Origin: Hippophae tibetana | Lineage: Eukaryota > Streptophyta > Magnoliopsida > Rosales > Elaeagnaceae | Assembly (NCBI GenBank): GCA_037013495.1 | Contig: CM072801.1 | Span: forward strand, 84,615,816 to 84,679,815 | Reading direction: 5' to 3' | DNA: 64,000 nt | Shown: positions 12,854-24,660 of the stretch, one piece after another | Numbering within the stretch: position 1 is the stretch's first letter | Layout of the letters: every line of letters starts with the position of its first letter | Made by a program: the position numbers and the translations under genes | The notes under the pieces: model-generated | What the model saw: only the letters and a program-made list of their open reading frames with translations | Databases searched by the model: none | Told to the model about the DNA's origin: nothing

Positions 12854-13232
12854 ATAAAAAAATAAATAAAAATTTAAAATAATATCCAAACAAATACACA
12901 AAATTATATAATTTTAAAAACCAATTGTGTCAAAAAAAAGAAAAAAAATATACTATATATATATATATCCAACTTAAATTTTAAAGAGTCAAATAAAATA
13001 ATAATTTGCCTAAAAAAACGTTGTACCTAAAAAAAAATTTCAATTGTAAATTTCATTTTTTAATAAAAAAAATACACGTAGGACGTAGTGTCGGTTAACG
13101 TGGTGAACCGATGCTACGTCCTACTTGGATAGCATCGGTTCTACACCAAACCGACTTTAAATTCATTATAAGTTGGTTTTTTCCAAAAACCGACTTTCCA
13201 TATCAACTTAAATACCTTTTTTTGTAGTAGTG
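11970..13232. other. CACTA 5' (gene-sense) untranslated and subterminal region
   Basis: No gene supported; open frames at 12284-12722 lack any motif and lie across subterminal repeats. The segment holds AT-rich DNA, a long (AT)n at 12822-12849, and repeated words such as gctacgtcc, cggttca and accaacgcta near 12620-12710 and 13078-13200. The promoter of the TNPD-like gene would be expected here. Confidence 0.7.
13078..13124. repeat. CACTA subterminal inverted repeat
   Basis: GTAGGACGTAGTGTCGGTT is followed by a 9-base spacer and then AACCGATGCTACGTCCTAC: 19-bp arms with two mismatches. A related but shorter inverted pair (tagcgttggtt / aaccaacgcta) lies at about 12631-12711. Such palindromic subterminal motifs are typical transposase-accessory binding sites in this superfamily. 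Confidence 0.75.
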
Positions 13233-13235
13233 TGT

Positions 13236-13955
13236 GCTCATTTCATTTCACCCAATCTATTTTATAAACTGAATGTTCAGTTTATGTCAACTCATTATAA
13301 ACAGTTCTAAAACACTTTTGACTTGTCTGTAAAAAGATACAAAACTTAGACTTTTCAAGATTTAAATGAAGATATAATACACCCTATTTAAATATTTATA
13401 ATCATTTCAAATCACAATAACACTAATTGATATAATGAAAAACCATACGCTAAATAGGTATTACTTTATCTTGAATTATCAAAAGAAAAATCCATAATTG
13501 TTTTCTTAAAAGAGACATCCATACCTTTCCAACTGGATATAAAATAAAGCTTAATTTGTTATGAAGCTTCCTAGTTTTCATTTCAACTTTTTACAAAAAA
13601 ATTACCAAGCTATGGTTTAACTTAAAATCTCCATCTTCTTCCATTCCATTGGCTCTTTCTTTTCTTTTCCCCTTCTCTTTCTCGTTTTTTCTTCTATTTC
13701 TTTCCTTTGTTTTCTATTTATTTTGTGGAAGCCTTGTTAGAGACGCTTGCCCTCACGTACATGTTGAAATTGAATCACCTTTTAGAATTTTTTCACAAGG
13801 ACATGTGTCCTCTTAAGAAAAAAATAGTAACACTTCATCTTAAAAATATAATTAATTTAATAATTAAATAAATAATGTTGATACTAAAATCATAATTACC
13901 CTAAAAATATACTATTAGCAATAATTTTATGTCTATGTAAGAGATGAAATGTTAC
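13236..13955. other. AT-rich DNA without a recognised gene
   Basis: It continues the sequence interrupted by the CACTA element at 3938. A pyrimidine-rich tract (cttcttccattcc... cttttcttcc) lies at about 13630-13720. Nothing coding or structurally defined was seen. Confidence 0.5.
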
Positions 13956-14560
13956 ATCACATGCCTCGTAAAAGGTTCTTCATCAAATTCTTGAAAGGAA
14001 GTGATTGCATTCCTAAACTTGACTATCTTTGATGATGGATCTTTTTGGTAATAAATTTAGCCATTCCTTTTCCTTGTCCCTAACTAAGAAGGGAACAATC
14101 AAAGACATATGCCATCTTTTAAAACTCTTTTCATCTTAAATGTATCACATAGCTCAAAGAATGTGGCTAAGTGGGTGTTAGTATTCTCATTATATAGCCC
14201 TCCAAATTGATTAGATTAATGCACTAGTTGATCACATAAGGTGTTAGCTCAAAGTTTGTTTTCATTGATGAGGGTTTATTGATGGATGATTGAACTCCAT
14301 CCATTTATGGTACTATAATTCCTAAAGAATTTTAGGGATGATAATGTCCTTTTGATCTCCTAAATTTGTCATAGCTTGAAACTAAGGTTGGTGTAGTCTT
14401 TTTGCTCTTAACCTATAATGAGTTATATATCTCAAAATTAAAAGTTTGAAGACTAGTACCTGTCACCTTGGGCATACAATAAAAGTAAAATGAAAGATAA
14501 ATTGCCAAAACTAGTATTGTTATACAAATAATACTAATATTAATTATAAAATATATTGCA
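13956..14560 (-). pseudogene. Athila-type gag fragment
   Basis: On minus, FGGLYNENTNTHLATFFELC is followed by DTFKMKRVL and then a match to the RDKAKEWLNSLP block of Athila gag (here RDKEKEWLNLLP). The order and spacing agree with the gag of element A (42550-42330). It is a heavily decayed fossil with many breaks and no pol attached. Confidence 0.7.
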
Positions 14561-15598
14561 CTCCCTAGTGATGGTGCCAAAAATATGGTAGTAATTTTGT
14601 AAATATATTGGTTGTTTGAGTAATAAAGTGTGTTAAGTATGAGTATTTCCTCATAGAGAGTGATGAATTCCTACCCAATCCATATGCAATATTAAATATC
14701 ATTGAATATTTTTTCTAAATAATTGATTGGCTACATGCTCTTATATACTTATGAATATTTGTCAAGCATTCTTTTGGACTATGTGCAAACAATCACATTA
14801 TGCTATTTCATTCATACATCCATTATAGTCACATGTAACATACCACACATACATCAATCACATTGTCATACTATTTCAATTCATATGATAATAATTTTAT
14901 GACTAATTCAAAAAATCTACTATGTCAAGCTAGGACATGAATCTTAAATCATATAATTATTGGCTAAACAATTAAAGTATTATGATTAAATTATTATATC
15001 AATTAATAATAAAAAATTCATTTAACTAAATAAAATCAATCACATGGTTTGTGCTTAGGTTCATCAAAAATACTAAATAAGAACCTAGCCAATTTAATCT
15101 CCCTTGCTATATATTCAATTGCCTCCTTAACTTTATGCTAGTTGATCTCTCTTTATTCTTGTGAATCTCTATGTTTCTCTCTTCTTAGTTTTTATTTATG
15201 GCTTCTTAATGGTGTTTAAATATGATGAAATAGATTCTAATAAATATAGGATTCTTATCGGCTTAGATTTAATGGCTAAGACTGAAAGTTAGACTTAAAT
15301 CAGGGCCGATGTTCCAAAATCTACTCTGATCGATTGACCAAGACCCTCTTTAATTGATCTAACTCTTCATTTTCCATTTTGAGGCATAATTCCCTACTTC
15401 TTTGATTGATCGATAGGTTTCTCGATCTATTAGTTCCTATTAATTTGTCCCAATTTTCCTAATTTTTCTTTGTTTGGTCTTTTTATCTATATTACCATAA
15501 TGTAACATACAATAGATCTTTTTAGCAATATTAATCCCAAAACAAGACAATAAATAGATTGAATTGGCCAAATAAATCTACTTTCAAAGGCTTATCAT
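14561..15598 (-). mobile_element. Decayed Athila-type LTR with primer-site remnant
   Basis: At 14561-14584 ctccctagtgatggtgcca resembles the tRNA-Asp primer site seen in cleaner copies (ctccccggcaacggcgcca). It is followed by LTR-like text with agtaataaagtgtgttaag and ending in ggcttatca, i.e. TGATAAGCC as the LTR start in its own sense. With the gag remnant at 13956-14560 this makes the 5' end of an old minus-strand element. The target duplication was not found. It is strongly diverged and older than all elements of the nested stack that could be dated. Confidence 0.5.
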
Positions 15599-16959
15599 AT
15601 GCATATATAATCATATGTTCAATAGGACCTCCATCAACAATATTATTTATCATAGCTTCTTTTCCTACGCCATGAGAAACAATCAATTTTTCTTCTTCTT
15701 TAGCTTTTGGGATGCCTTAAGATGTGAAATATTATGCTAGTACAAACAATAACAATGCTTAGAATATAAGTATGTCAATGCATATTTTATACTAATCGAG
15801 TTAGTTTGAGTGACTATCCATATTTTTCACCAACCAACTTTAACAGTGTAATTTTATGCATATATTTGTGCATCATATTCTTTTTACTTACAATGAATAA
15901 TTGCTCCCTATTTATTATATTTTTTTAATTTTATGTTATGTAAGTATTCAGAGATCAAAATGAGCAAAAAGTGGGAAAAATGTCTTTAGAAGAAGAAAAA
16001 TAGGGCACTCCATCGATCAAGCTTTGATGGAGGACCTTTGGATGGAAAACTATGAATCAAAACTCTTAATAGATTAAGACAAGACTTGATAAATTGAGAC
16101 ATGAGTTAATAGTTTAATGAGTTAGAGCAAAAAATGAATGAATGGAAAGCAAAGTTCAATCGATCCAAAAGGGACTTAATTGATCGAACATCATGTTGAT
16201 TGAATAAGCTTCAATCAAAGAATGATTGAGTGCTCTCTGAATGAAAATTACAAAGGTTTGATTTATTGATAAAAGGTTTCAATCTAATCCAACTCAAATT
16301 AGACTCAAGAAATAAACTATAAAAATAGCCTAAGGGGTCATCAAAATAGAACAATTGATACAAGGAGCAAAAGAGATCAAAGATCACACATAGGGTAACT
16401 TTGGAAGGAGATTTTGAGGAGATGATTGGAAATTAAAGATTGGGGCAACATTGGATTCATCATTGACTCTTCAAAATCTTTTCTTAATATTTTTCTATTT
16501 ATTTTTCCATATAAATAATATGGATTCTTTTAGAATCGATATCTAGTTAATTTGATAATGTGATTATGTGAAATTTCATGCCCTAGACTATGAATTAATT
16601 CAATTAATATCATGATAACTCTTAGTTTTAATTTTTGATTCTTGACGCATTCAATTGTTTGATTGCCAAAACTATAGATGTTTTGAGTTAATTTCAATTT
16701 TTTATTTTTTATTTTTTTCCTCACTTTTGCTCTCAAATAATTTTCTTAAAGTGTTGTGTTAAGTGAACTTCAACATGTCATTCATACAATAAATTCCCTT
16801 AATCACACTTTGAGTAGAACCCAGGGAAATTGGTAACATGTTAATTCTATGTGTGGATTTGAATGTAATAGGACTATGTATACCCATATTCTAACATTTC
16901 AATACATGACAGTGGAATCATCAATACCCAAGCTAATCATATAGAAATCTAGTAAAGAA
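15599..16959 (+). repeat. Decayed LTR-like DNA, probably plus orientation
   Basis: The segment contains the words catcgatcaag, gatcgaac and atgcatattttat that characterise LTRs of several Athila-like families, and it precedes a plus-strand gag-like fragment. Exact LTR ends and target duplications were not found. No gene is supported; open frames here are short and motif-free. Confidence 0.35.
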
Positions 16960-17801
16960 TTTCAACATCGCACCTAACATTCCATTCTTAAGGCCACAAT
17001 CTAAACCAATCATTCAAGGTAAGTCTCTTGAGGACTTAATAAATACATTTGCTATGAATACTCTAAAATTTGAGGAGGAATGATAAATTGAGAGAAAAAT
17101 GTTGAGATACAGGTTAGCAAAGTAGTCACAATTGTGGAACGAATGGAAGCATGTGTAATTGCTGAGCTCTTCTCTTAGACATCGACCAATTCAAGGGAGA
17201 ACATTAAATCCAATACCTTTGAGAGTGGTAACCAACGTGAGGATCCCTAAAGATTATATAAGAGTGATATCTCCAAAGGAGGAACTAATGAGGAAGAAAA
17301 GACCATCACACACACCAAGAATCCAATGTGACACTGAAGGTAGAACATGAACCTTCATTTTCTACTAATGAGTTTTCTTTATCCTTTTCCAACCAATTTG
17401 ATTATGCAATAAAGTGGAATCATAAAAGAAAATTTTGGAGACATTTCTTAAAGTGAAAATCCACATACCACTTTTGAAAGATATTAAGTAGATGCCTTGG
17501 TATGAAAAGTACCTTAAGGAAATCTTTATTACAAATCACATGCTTAAGGATAGCAAAGAGATCAGTGTGGGGGAGAATGTGTCTAGTGTGCTTCAAAATA
17601 GACCACCACCAAGGTGTAAGGAAGTGCTTAATGGAGTGCTAGCTTGAAATTTAGCCATCACACACTTCAAGATCATCAATTATGGTGGATTGAGAGAAGT
17701 GGTATCATACAACTGAAGACGTTAAACCAACCACTTTGCGTGAAGCAACTCATCATATTTTTTTCTACTACTTGTATACTTATCTTTTACATTACATATA
17801 T
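16960..17801 (+). pseudogene. Ty3/gypsy gag-PR fragment
   Basis: On plus at about 17440-17640 the translation shows EVKIHIPLLKDIK, a MPWYEKYLKEIF-like block and then VLQNRPPPRCK, which parallels the segment between gag and protease in Athila/Tat-type elements (IPFAEMLEQMPKYAKFMKE in element A). Protease and the rest of pol are absent. Many breaks; a fossil. Confidence 0.5.
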
Positions 17802-17939
17802 GCATGTGCTTTCATTGAAGACATTGTAAGAATTAGTTATGGGAGAGTGTTAACATATCTATATCTTTATGCATGTGCTTACATTGAGGATAATGTAAGA
17901 ATTAGGTGTGGGAGAGTGTTGACATATCTCTATCTTTAC
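17802..17939. repeat. Tandem duplication, two 69-bp units
   Basis: Copies 17802-17870 and 17871-17939 begin gcatgtgctt and contain gtaagaattag and gggagagtgtt; they differ at about nine positions. The ggtgtgggagagtgttgaca text resembles a polypurine tract next to an LTR start. Confidence 0.85.
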
Positions 17940-18262
17940 TTTCTTATTCATTATTTGTTTTGCTTGCTTTATGATTAGTATGCTCTTGGTAACATAAATA
18001 TTTTCAATTTTAATATTATTTATTGCATTTTTAGGATAGTTAGGATTAGTACATGGGCTTAAAAACAACAATCACATATTTTTCTCTTATTTTATGACAT
18101 AATTGATTATAAATGCTTAAAAATATGAGGTTTTGAATGGTAATAAATGTTAGTACAATCCTGATATTGTTCTTCAGTGAAGACATAATATGTTATAATT
18201 TAGCTTAGAAAATGCATGCATAGTAGCTAAATTAGTGATATGATGATTTATGTAATGGCGAT
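17940..18262. other. AT-rich DNA, no gene recognised
   Basis: Unassigned sequence between the tandem duplication and the first chromovirus LTR. Possibly the 3' LTR remnant of the gag-PR fragment to the left. Confidence 0.4.
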
Positions 18263-18860
18263 AGAGGTGCTGATCAAGTTAATGTTCCCAAATATTCTCA
18301 AGATTCTTTGCAAGGAATTGGCCGTCCAATGACTAAGAATAGATTTGGAAGATCAAGTTGGGCCTTTTTATTTTTATGCATCATAAGTTTTTTGAGTCTT
18401 TTATTTTTAAGGATTGATTAGGTCCAATCCACAACTAATTAGGCTCATTTTAACTAGGGTTTTTTCTTTAGGACTTTAATTTTCGCCTAGGGTTTCCTTT
18501 AGGTTTGAATTTGCACCTTGGATTTTTCTTTGGGCTTGAATTTGCATCTAGGGTTTTCATTAGGGTTTCTTGTTATAAAAATGTAGCAACTATGTAATCT
18601 TGAAAGAACTGATATCATTAATAAAAAAATTATTTCAGAAATTGTTTTGCTTTGTTTTCTTGTGCTCTTGATTGAATACTTGAATTTGACTTATCAAAGA
18701 GAGTGATCATCCTTTGTTTCATCTCAAAGTTAGGGTTTTAAGGACTTTGTTTCCTTAGGGATCTAATCCAATCATCTTTAATACGTTCCTATCAAAAATA
18801 TTGTTTCTACTCCTTTGAGTTTGTGGATTTCTAGGGTTCTTTGCCTAGAGGGTCTGAATT
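18263..18860 (+). repeat. LTR of chromovirus D1
   Basis: Begins near gaggtgctgatcaagtt and ends just before the ttggtattagagc primer site. It contains several ctagggttt words and a TATA-like gttataaaaatg at about 18571. These are typical of Del/Tekay LTRs. Confidence 0.7.
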
Positions 18861-20339
18861 ATTTGGTATTAGAGCATTGATTGCTAGAAATAGGTTAACT
18901 ATCATCATCTATCTTTGTTTGAGTTCTTGATTTAAAAAAAATTGTCCTTCAAGTCTTGTGTTTTCTTTCAATTTCATTGTCGTTGTTTTCATCTTAAGAT
19001 TTTGTTTTATATTTCTCTTTGAATTATTATCATATTTTCTTATTATTTATTTCTGTGTTCATTCCATCTTTGTTCTTCAAAACAAAAAAAAAAAACAAAA
19101 AAGAAAAGAAGAAGAGAGCTTGTTGTTCACAGTTTCAGAAAACAAAATTAATAAATTCGCGTTGCAACTTTAAACCGCCATATGTTTTGACTCGAGTTAC
19201 ATATCAAATTGAAGCTTGTTTGGGTTCCTACAAGAGGAATGGGGCATTGCCTCTATTCCCAACATTTTCAACCCCAAATTCCTTCGTTTACATCACTTTT
19301 GTAGGGTTTAAATTTTTTGTCGCACTTTTTCCTTTTTGTTGTGTTTTTGTTTCTTGTTCATTAGAGTTGTGCATTTGTTTTTGTGTCATTTTTATTCATA
19401 GCTATAGTAAAAAGAAAGAAAGAAAAAAGAAGAAGCAAAAAATTAGAGATCTTGAAAGGAAAAGAAAAAAAGATCTAGAAAAGATTTCCAACAAGAAAAG
19501 AAAGAGAGATCTTTAAAAAAAAATCAGTTAGATTATTCCTTTCCTATTTTTACTTTGCCAAATTGATTATTTATTCCTTTCTTTATTTTTATATTTTTCC
19601 ATATTCCCTTTAGATTCCTTTCTTTTAAAAGAAACATCTTGAAAAAAAGAAAGATTTCCAACTTGAGAAGATTTCTTTCCTATTTTAACTTTCGTAAATA
19701 GATTTTCTTCTTTCTTTCCTTTTTTCGTATTTTTGGGTACCGTAGATAGTCGAAATTTAAAAAAAATTAGAACGAAAGATTGTTCAAGATTCCTATTATT
19801 GTTGAAGTAAGTTTCCAATTCTTGTTTTCTTATTTAAGTTTTTTTTTATTCTTGTTGAAATTAGTTTTCCTTTATTTTGTTCTAGTTTAAAATATTTCAT
19901 TCTAGTTTTATTCCCGTGCTTCCTTAAAGTATTACAAGGTTGTTTTGAGTCTTTTGCGTTCTTAATGAATTAGCTTATATTTATTTCTCATGTCTTTTTC
20001 TTCCTTTTAGAGTTTTCTAAATTTTCTTGTTCTTTAGAGTCATCTTTGGATTTTTCTTTCTATTGCCATTTTCCTCAATTAAGTTTTTAAAATTCTGATT
20101 TTTGAGATTGCCACCAACAAACCGGTTGCTTCTTGAGATTAGTTGAATTTTTTGATTTTTTTAAGAACATAAAAAAGGGCTGGCTCGAGCTTTGAGGGGT
20201 AAAAGGAAAGATAAATAAAAAGGCCAAAATAGTGTGAAAAGGGGGAAAATAGAGTGAAAAAAGTGATAACATTCTAATTTGAGAGGAAACACGTGAGGGA
20301 GTAAGTGAGGAATAACACCTTTTTTATTTTATTTTATAG

Positions 20340-21340
20340 GTTGAAAACATGATTAAGGAAGGAGGAGAACCATAAGAGGTCAACTTGAAATTCTTCATCA
20401 AGACTTTTAATCACCAATTTAATAGGCTGAATGCAAGGTTTGATGAAGAAGAAGTTGATTCACATATGGAGGAGAAAGTAAGTTATAAATGGAAAAAAAT
20501 AGGTTGTGGTTGTATGGACAAATGGAGAAATCAAAAGTACAAGCTCGAGTGACAATAAGATACCACCATCGGAGGATCGTTCTGAGGTTGAAGTGGAAGA
20601 ACCTGTGCATGGAGATTTACTTGTCACAAGGAGAGCCTTGAATGTACAACCTAAGGATGAAGAAGGTGAGGAGCACTATGAGCATATTTTCCACACAAGA
20701 TGCCAAGTGAAGGATAAGGTATGTGTGATGATCATTGATAGTAGGAGGTACACTAATGTCGCTAGTACCTTGTTGGTAGAAAAATGGATTTTGAAGTGGT
20801 AGAAACATCCCAAATCGTACAAGTTACAATGGGTGAATGATTATGGAGAAGTGGAGGTTGAAAAACAAGTTTGGGTTCCTTTTTCAATTGGAAAATATGA
20901 AGATGAGGTTCCTTGTGATGTGGGAATGATGTATGTTGCTCATATTTTTCTTGGCCAACCGCAGTAGTTTATTAGATGGGTGTAAAAATTATTATTCTTT
21001 TGTAATGAACAATCAAAAAGTTGTATTAGCCCCTCTCAATCCATTGCAAGCTTATGAGGACCAAATTAGGATAGTAAGAGAGTGCAAGTTGAGAGAAAAA
21101 TATGATATTATGAGTGCAATGATGGAAAGGCAGCAAGTACTTATACTTATGTACAAGGATGTTTATCTTTCTACTAATGATCTTAACTCATCTTTACCTA
21201 GTGTTTTTGTATCTTTGTTGCAAAACTTTGAGGATCTACTTCCTCAAAAGATTTCCCATGGATTACCTCCTTTGAGAGGAATTAATTATCAAATAGACTT
21301 CACACAAGGATCTGTGATACCAAATTGACCTACCTACAAA
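20340..21340 (+). pseudogene. Chromovirus gag end, protease and RT start (D1)
   Basis: The translation shows RRALNVQPKDEEGE, then HIFHTRCQVKDKVC and TNVASTLLVEK, the protease region of plant chromoviruses; then VWVPFSIGKYEDEVPCDVG and VYEDQI-like linker; and finally PQKISHGLPPLRGINYQIDF, the segment directly before reverse transcriptase. The order matches the related D2 segment at 63400-63880. Several breaks are present; fossil. Confidence 0.75.
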
Positions 21341-21390
21341 GCTAAGATTTGAGGATGAATATTTTCAAAGAGGAGGGGAATAATGGAAAT

Positions 21391-21454
21391 TGAGGTCCTG
21401 ATCAAGTTGATGTTCCGAATACAAGTTTCATCATAAGTTAGCGTTCTTGTATCA
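21391..21454 (+). repeat. Very short LTR-like junction between D1 and D2
   Basis: TGAGGTCCTGATCAAG starts this 64-bp stretch, ttgtatca ends it, and TTTTGGTATCAGAG (tRNA-iMet primer site) follows at once. The start matches the D1 LTR start at 18263. It therefore serves as both the 3' end of D1 and the 5' end of D2. Confidence 0.65.
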
Positions 21455-22652
21455 TTTTGGTATCAGAGAAAAGGTTATAGTATCAGGTTTGCCTATCCTT
21501 ATTGCATTTTCTTTTTGTGTGTTTATCTCAATCCTAGCTTTCTTCTTCACTCAAGTTCATCAATAAAAAAAAACCACATATTTCTATTTTATTTTATTCT
21601 GTTTCCATTCCTAGTATGATTCTATAAGCTTGTTCTATTTCAACTTTCTACCATCTTTCTAATTTGATTATTCTTTTTGGTTATTTTTGATTTTTTTATC
21701 ATATAAAAAAAGGAAATGAAAAGAAGAGAGCTTGTTGTTCACAGTTTCAAAAACAATTGATAAATTGACGTTGTAACTTTAAACGACCATAACATTTGAC
21801 TCTGATAACAAAACAACTATTAAAATATATAAAATCAAAGCTCATGTCGATTTCTTTAATAAAAATCTACTTAGCCCCTATTCCTGTTTTTTTGTGTGCC
21901 CAAATTCCATCGTTTACATCACTTATCGAGGGTTTAAAGTTTTTTGTTGCACCTTTTCCATTTTTCTTTGTTTTGGTTTTGTCCAATAGGGTTGTGAATT
22001 TTTTTCTTTGTGTCTTTTCTTTTCACCACAGTAGTAAAAAAATAAAATAAAAAAAATAAAAAATAAAAAAGTGAGATCTTGAAGGAAAATAAAAGAAAGA
22101 TCTTGAAAAGATTTCTAACAAGATTTGAAATAGAGATCTTACAAAAAAAGATCTATAGTTGAGTTATTTATTTATTTTCACTTTCCCAAATTGACTATTT
22201 ATTCATTTCTTTATTCTTATATTCTTTTCATATTACCTTTAGTTTCCTTTCTTGAAAAAGAGAGATCTTGAAAATATTCCCAGCTTGAAATTATTTCTTT
22301 CCTATTTTAACTTTCTTAATTAAATTTTCTTCTTTCTTTACTTTCTCCTTATTTTTGGGTAGAGCAAGTATAGATAGCCTAAATCTAAACTCACTTCAAA
22401 GGTTTGGATCCAAATCTAATTGGTCAAGATGTTATGTGGATTGTTTCATAAAATTTGATTCTTGTTTGATTAGTTTGCTAAGACATTTTGAGAAATTATG
22501 AAAGGAAAAAGGCAAGAGTGGTGAGCATATAAGAGGGTAAAAGTTGATTTAAATTTTGAGTGATACATCAATTTTTAGTGAAACACATGAGGGAGTGAAG
22601 TGAGGATTTTTTTCTTATTGTTATTACTACTAACATTTTCTTTGCAGCAAAT

Positions 22653-23148
22653 ATGTCTAAAGAAACATCTTTAGAAGATGTATCTGGCAAGGTTGACAAG
22701 AAGTTTAAGATGAAGGCATTGACAAGAGAGATGTCGAGTTTGATTAGGGTAGAGATGGAACCCATTCATGAGAGGTTAGACTGGGTTGAAAACACACGTG
22801 TTGAACCACCTTGTGTGCATAGGGGGGGACAGAATTCAACCAAGGGGAGTTTGAATATAAGAGGATGTGTTTGAAAAGTTTGAAGAGGAAGATGATCAGG
22901 AATCAGTTGATACTATTAGAAGGAGATATGGTGATAGATTTTGGAATGTGAGGAATTGAGAATATAATAATTTGGGTAGTATTAAGTATGATTCCATCAT
23001 TTCAAAGGAAGAAGGATCCAGAAGCATATCTAGAGTGGTAGAATAAGGTGGAGTTAGTATTTGATTACCACCATTATTCTGAGGTAAAGAAGGTAAAATT
23101 GCTTCAATTGAATATTTTGATGATGCCATTATTTGGTGAGATCAATTA
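22653..23148 (+). pseudogene. Chromovirus gag N-terminal part (D2)
   Basis: Begins MSKETSLEDVSGK, followed by a coiled-coil-like segment (REMSSLIRVEMEPIHERLDW). Around 22975-23145 the codons match the conserved gag block with KDPEAYLEW, KVELVFDYHHYSE and a WWDQL-like end. Several breaks. The matching downstream gag is at 62900, on the far side of the nested stack. Confidence 0.7.
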
Positions 23149-24633
23149 ATGTTGGATGGTAACTCTTTGCTTGTCCTCAAGTAAAGCCAAGTATAACTAA
23201 ATAAAATAACATGGGTAGTATATTCATAAATATACTTTTATTAGTACATGCATATTTCACGAAAACTATCACTCTCAAAAGTTGTACAATCTTATGATAA
23301 ATAGGTTCACATATTCATCAATAAATGTTCCATCAATACAAGGATATGCAAGGTTTTTGAAAAATTGATTCGTGTGTGCGTGTGTGGCATATGATATCAT
23401 CCAATGCACTCATAAAATCAACCTATATGAGCATGCTAATCCATTCAATCTTAGAACAAGTCTAATAAGTCTATTTTTCACATCCCTCTTCACTAATATA
23501 AATATGCACTTAGCTCAAGATTAATAAGGAATTTACATGGTTGTATTGTAAGACTTAGGTGAGGGGTCAATAAATGAAGACATTTAGGCTCTTTCCACAC
23601 CTTAGCTTCTTTTTCATCATGCAGTTTTTAAATGCAATTGAGCTTTTACTTTATATTTCAGTGCACTCTCTTTTGTCATTCTTTTCATATTCTTGTATTC
23701 CAAATCTCTTTTCTCTTTTTTTTTTGTAACTTCACAACACCCCCAAACTTATTTTCAATTCTATTTTCTTTTTCTTTAGAGGGATAATTGTATTGTGAGT
23801 TTTGCTTCTTTTTTTATAGGGTGCATTACATTTCACCTTATACAAGATTGCATTTTTTTTCTTTTCACACAAGCTAATGGTGCAAGGGTAAAGGTAATGC
23901 TTATTGGTTAGGAATTAAATGTGGCTTGAAAATATGAAAGGTTCTTTCTTAGGCTCAAATGGGTGACTAAAGATATTAACAATGATTAGCTTGAAAGGCT
24001 CAATCGATCTAAATAAGTCCTAAATCATTTCTCTTGCTAAATACTATTTAGGATTTTGCCTCAAGAGATGATCAAATAGATTCTAAAACTTGATAGATCT
24101 CATCGACTCACATAACTCACTACAAATTTTCTTTCAATAAGAACACCAAAATCAATCATGAACACGTGCATAAAAATTTGAATCAATCCAATCAAAACTA
24201 GCAAGCATATCATATGATTAATGTAAATATCTTCACAAATATGTTACATTTCTTATCCTAGTCATGACAACCCATTTTTATCATTGAGTTCATATGTTTC
24301 ATATCAAGCATTCATGCATTTAGTTTCCTTATATTTTTCAATTTCTACCCAAATCATGGTTAAAAACATCCTAAGATATAAAAAATAAAAAATTCTCTAA
24401 AACATTTAAAACGTATAGTAAATACTAATGTAGAGAATGAAGTTACTTCACCCAAACTTAATTTACATATTGTCCCCAATGTGCACATATAAATATGAAA
24501 AGGTAAAAGAAAAGAAAACTCCTTTAATCATGGCATACCACATCTATTGATGAAAACTCATTCCTGTTATGCCATTTCTCTCCACATTTATTCACCTACA
24601 AAAAAAAAATGAAAATATAAGTAACATATAATG

Positions 24634-24660
24634 TTGGGTTGCCTCCTAACTAGCATTAGG
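24634..24660 (-). ncRNA. Conserved stem-loop motif, element C copy
   Basis: On minus TTAGGAGGCAACCCAA sits downstream of the coding region. Related copies at 37493-37520, 49789-49820 and 58355-58380 read TGGGAGGCAACCCA or a close variant and could fold as a short hairpin. A transcribed RNA element is inferred, not shown. Confidence 0.5.

Larger units (their letters stand above)
3939..13232 (-). mobile_element. CACTA (En/Spm) DNA transposon, degenerate autonomous-type
   Basis: The left end reads tACTACTACAAAAAC and the right end TTTTTGTAGTAGTG, which are inverted copies of a CACTACTACAAAAA terminus (the first C of the left end has mutated). Both ends are flanked by the 3-bp direct repeat tgt (3936-3938 and 13233-13235), the duplication length expected for CACTA elements. 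Subterminal DNA carries repeated cggtt/aaccg motifs. Inside, on minus, lie a TNPD-like transposase gene (8452-11969) and a second gene with an En/Spm domain and a C48 protease domain (5035-8340). Both genes carry in-frame stops, so the copy looks non-functional in coding terms, although its ends could still be recognised by an active relative. The total length of 9294 bp is ordinary for a full-length CACTA element. Confidence 0.92.
18263..21454 (+). mobile_element. Chromovirus copy D1 (Del/Tekay type), pol-less
   Basis: Parts in order: LTR (18263-about 18860, gaggtgctgatcaag to the primer site), initiator-Met primer site (ttggtattagagc, about 18861), a long AT-rich leader, gag C-terminal/PR coding remnant (20340-21340), polypurine-type aaagaggagggga and a 64-bp LTR-like stretch (21391-21454). 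Apart from the first residues of reverse transcriptase, pol is missing, so the copy is an incomplete fossil. The 3' end adjoins a second primer site, beginning copy D2. Confidence 0.75.
21391..23148 (+). mobile_element. Chromovirus copy D2, left part
   Basis: Short LTR-like start, primer site (21455-21468), AT-rich leader (21469-22650) homologous to the D1 leader (shared agagagcttgttgttcacag at 19113 and 21724), and the gag start (22653-23148). The copy is interrupted by element C and continues at 62900. Broken coding region; fossil. It is older than element C by nesting. Confidence 0.75.

Noticed and set aside
19019-19516. Plus-strand 165-residue open frame with a lysine-rich tail
   Set aside because: It lies in the untranslated leader of chromovirus D1; the tail comes from A-rich simple sequence and no motif is seen.
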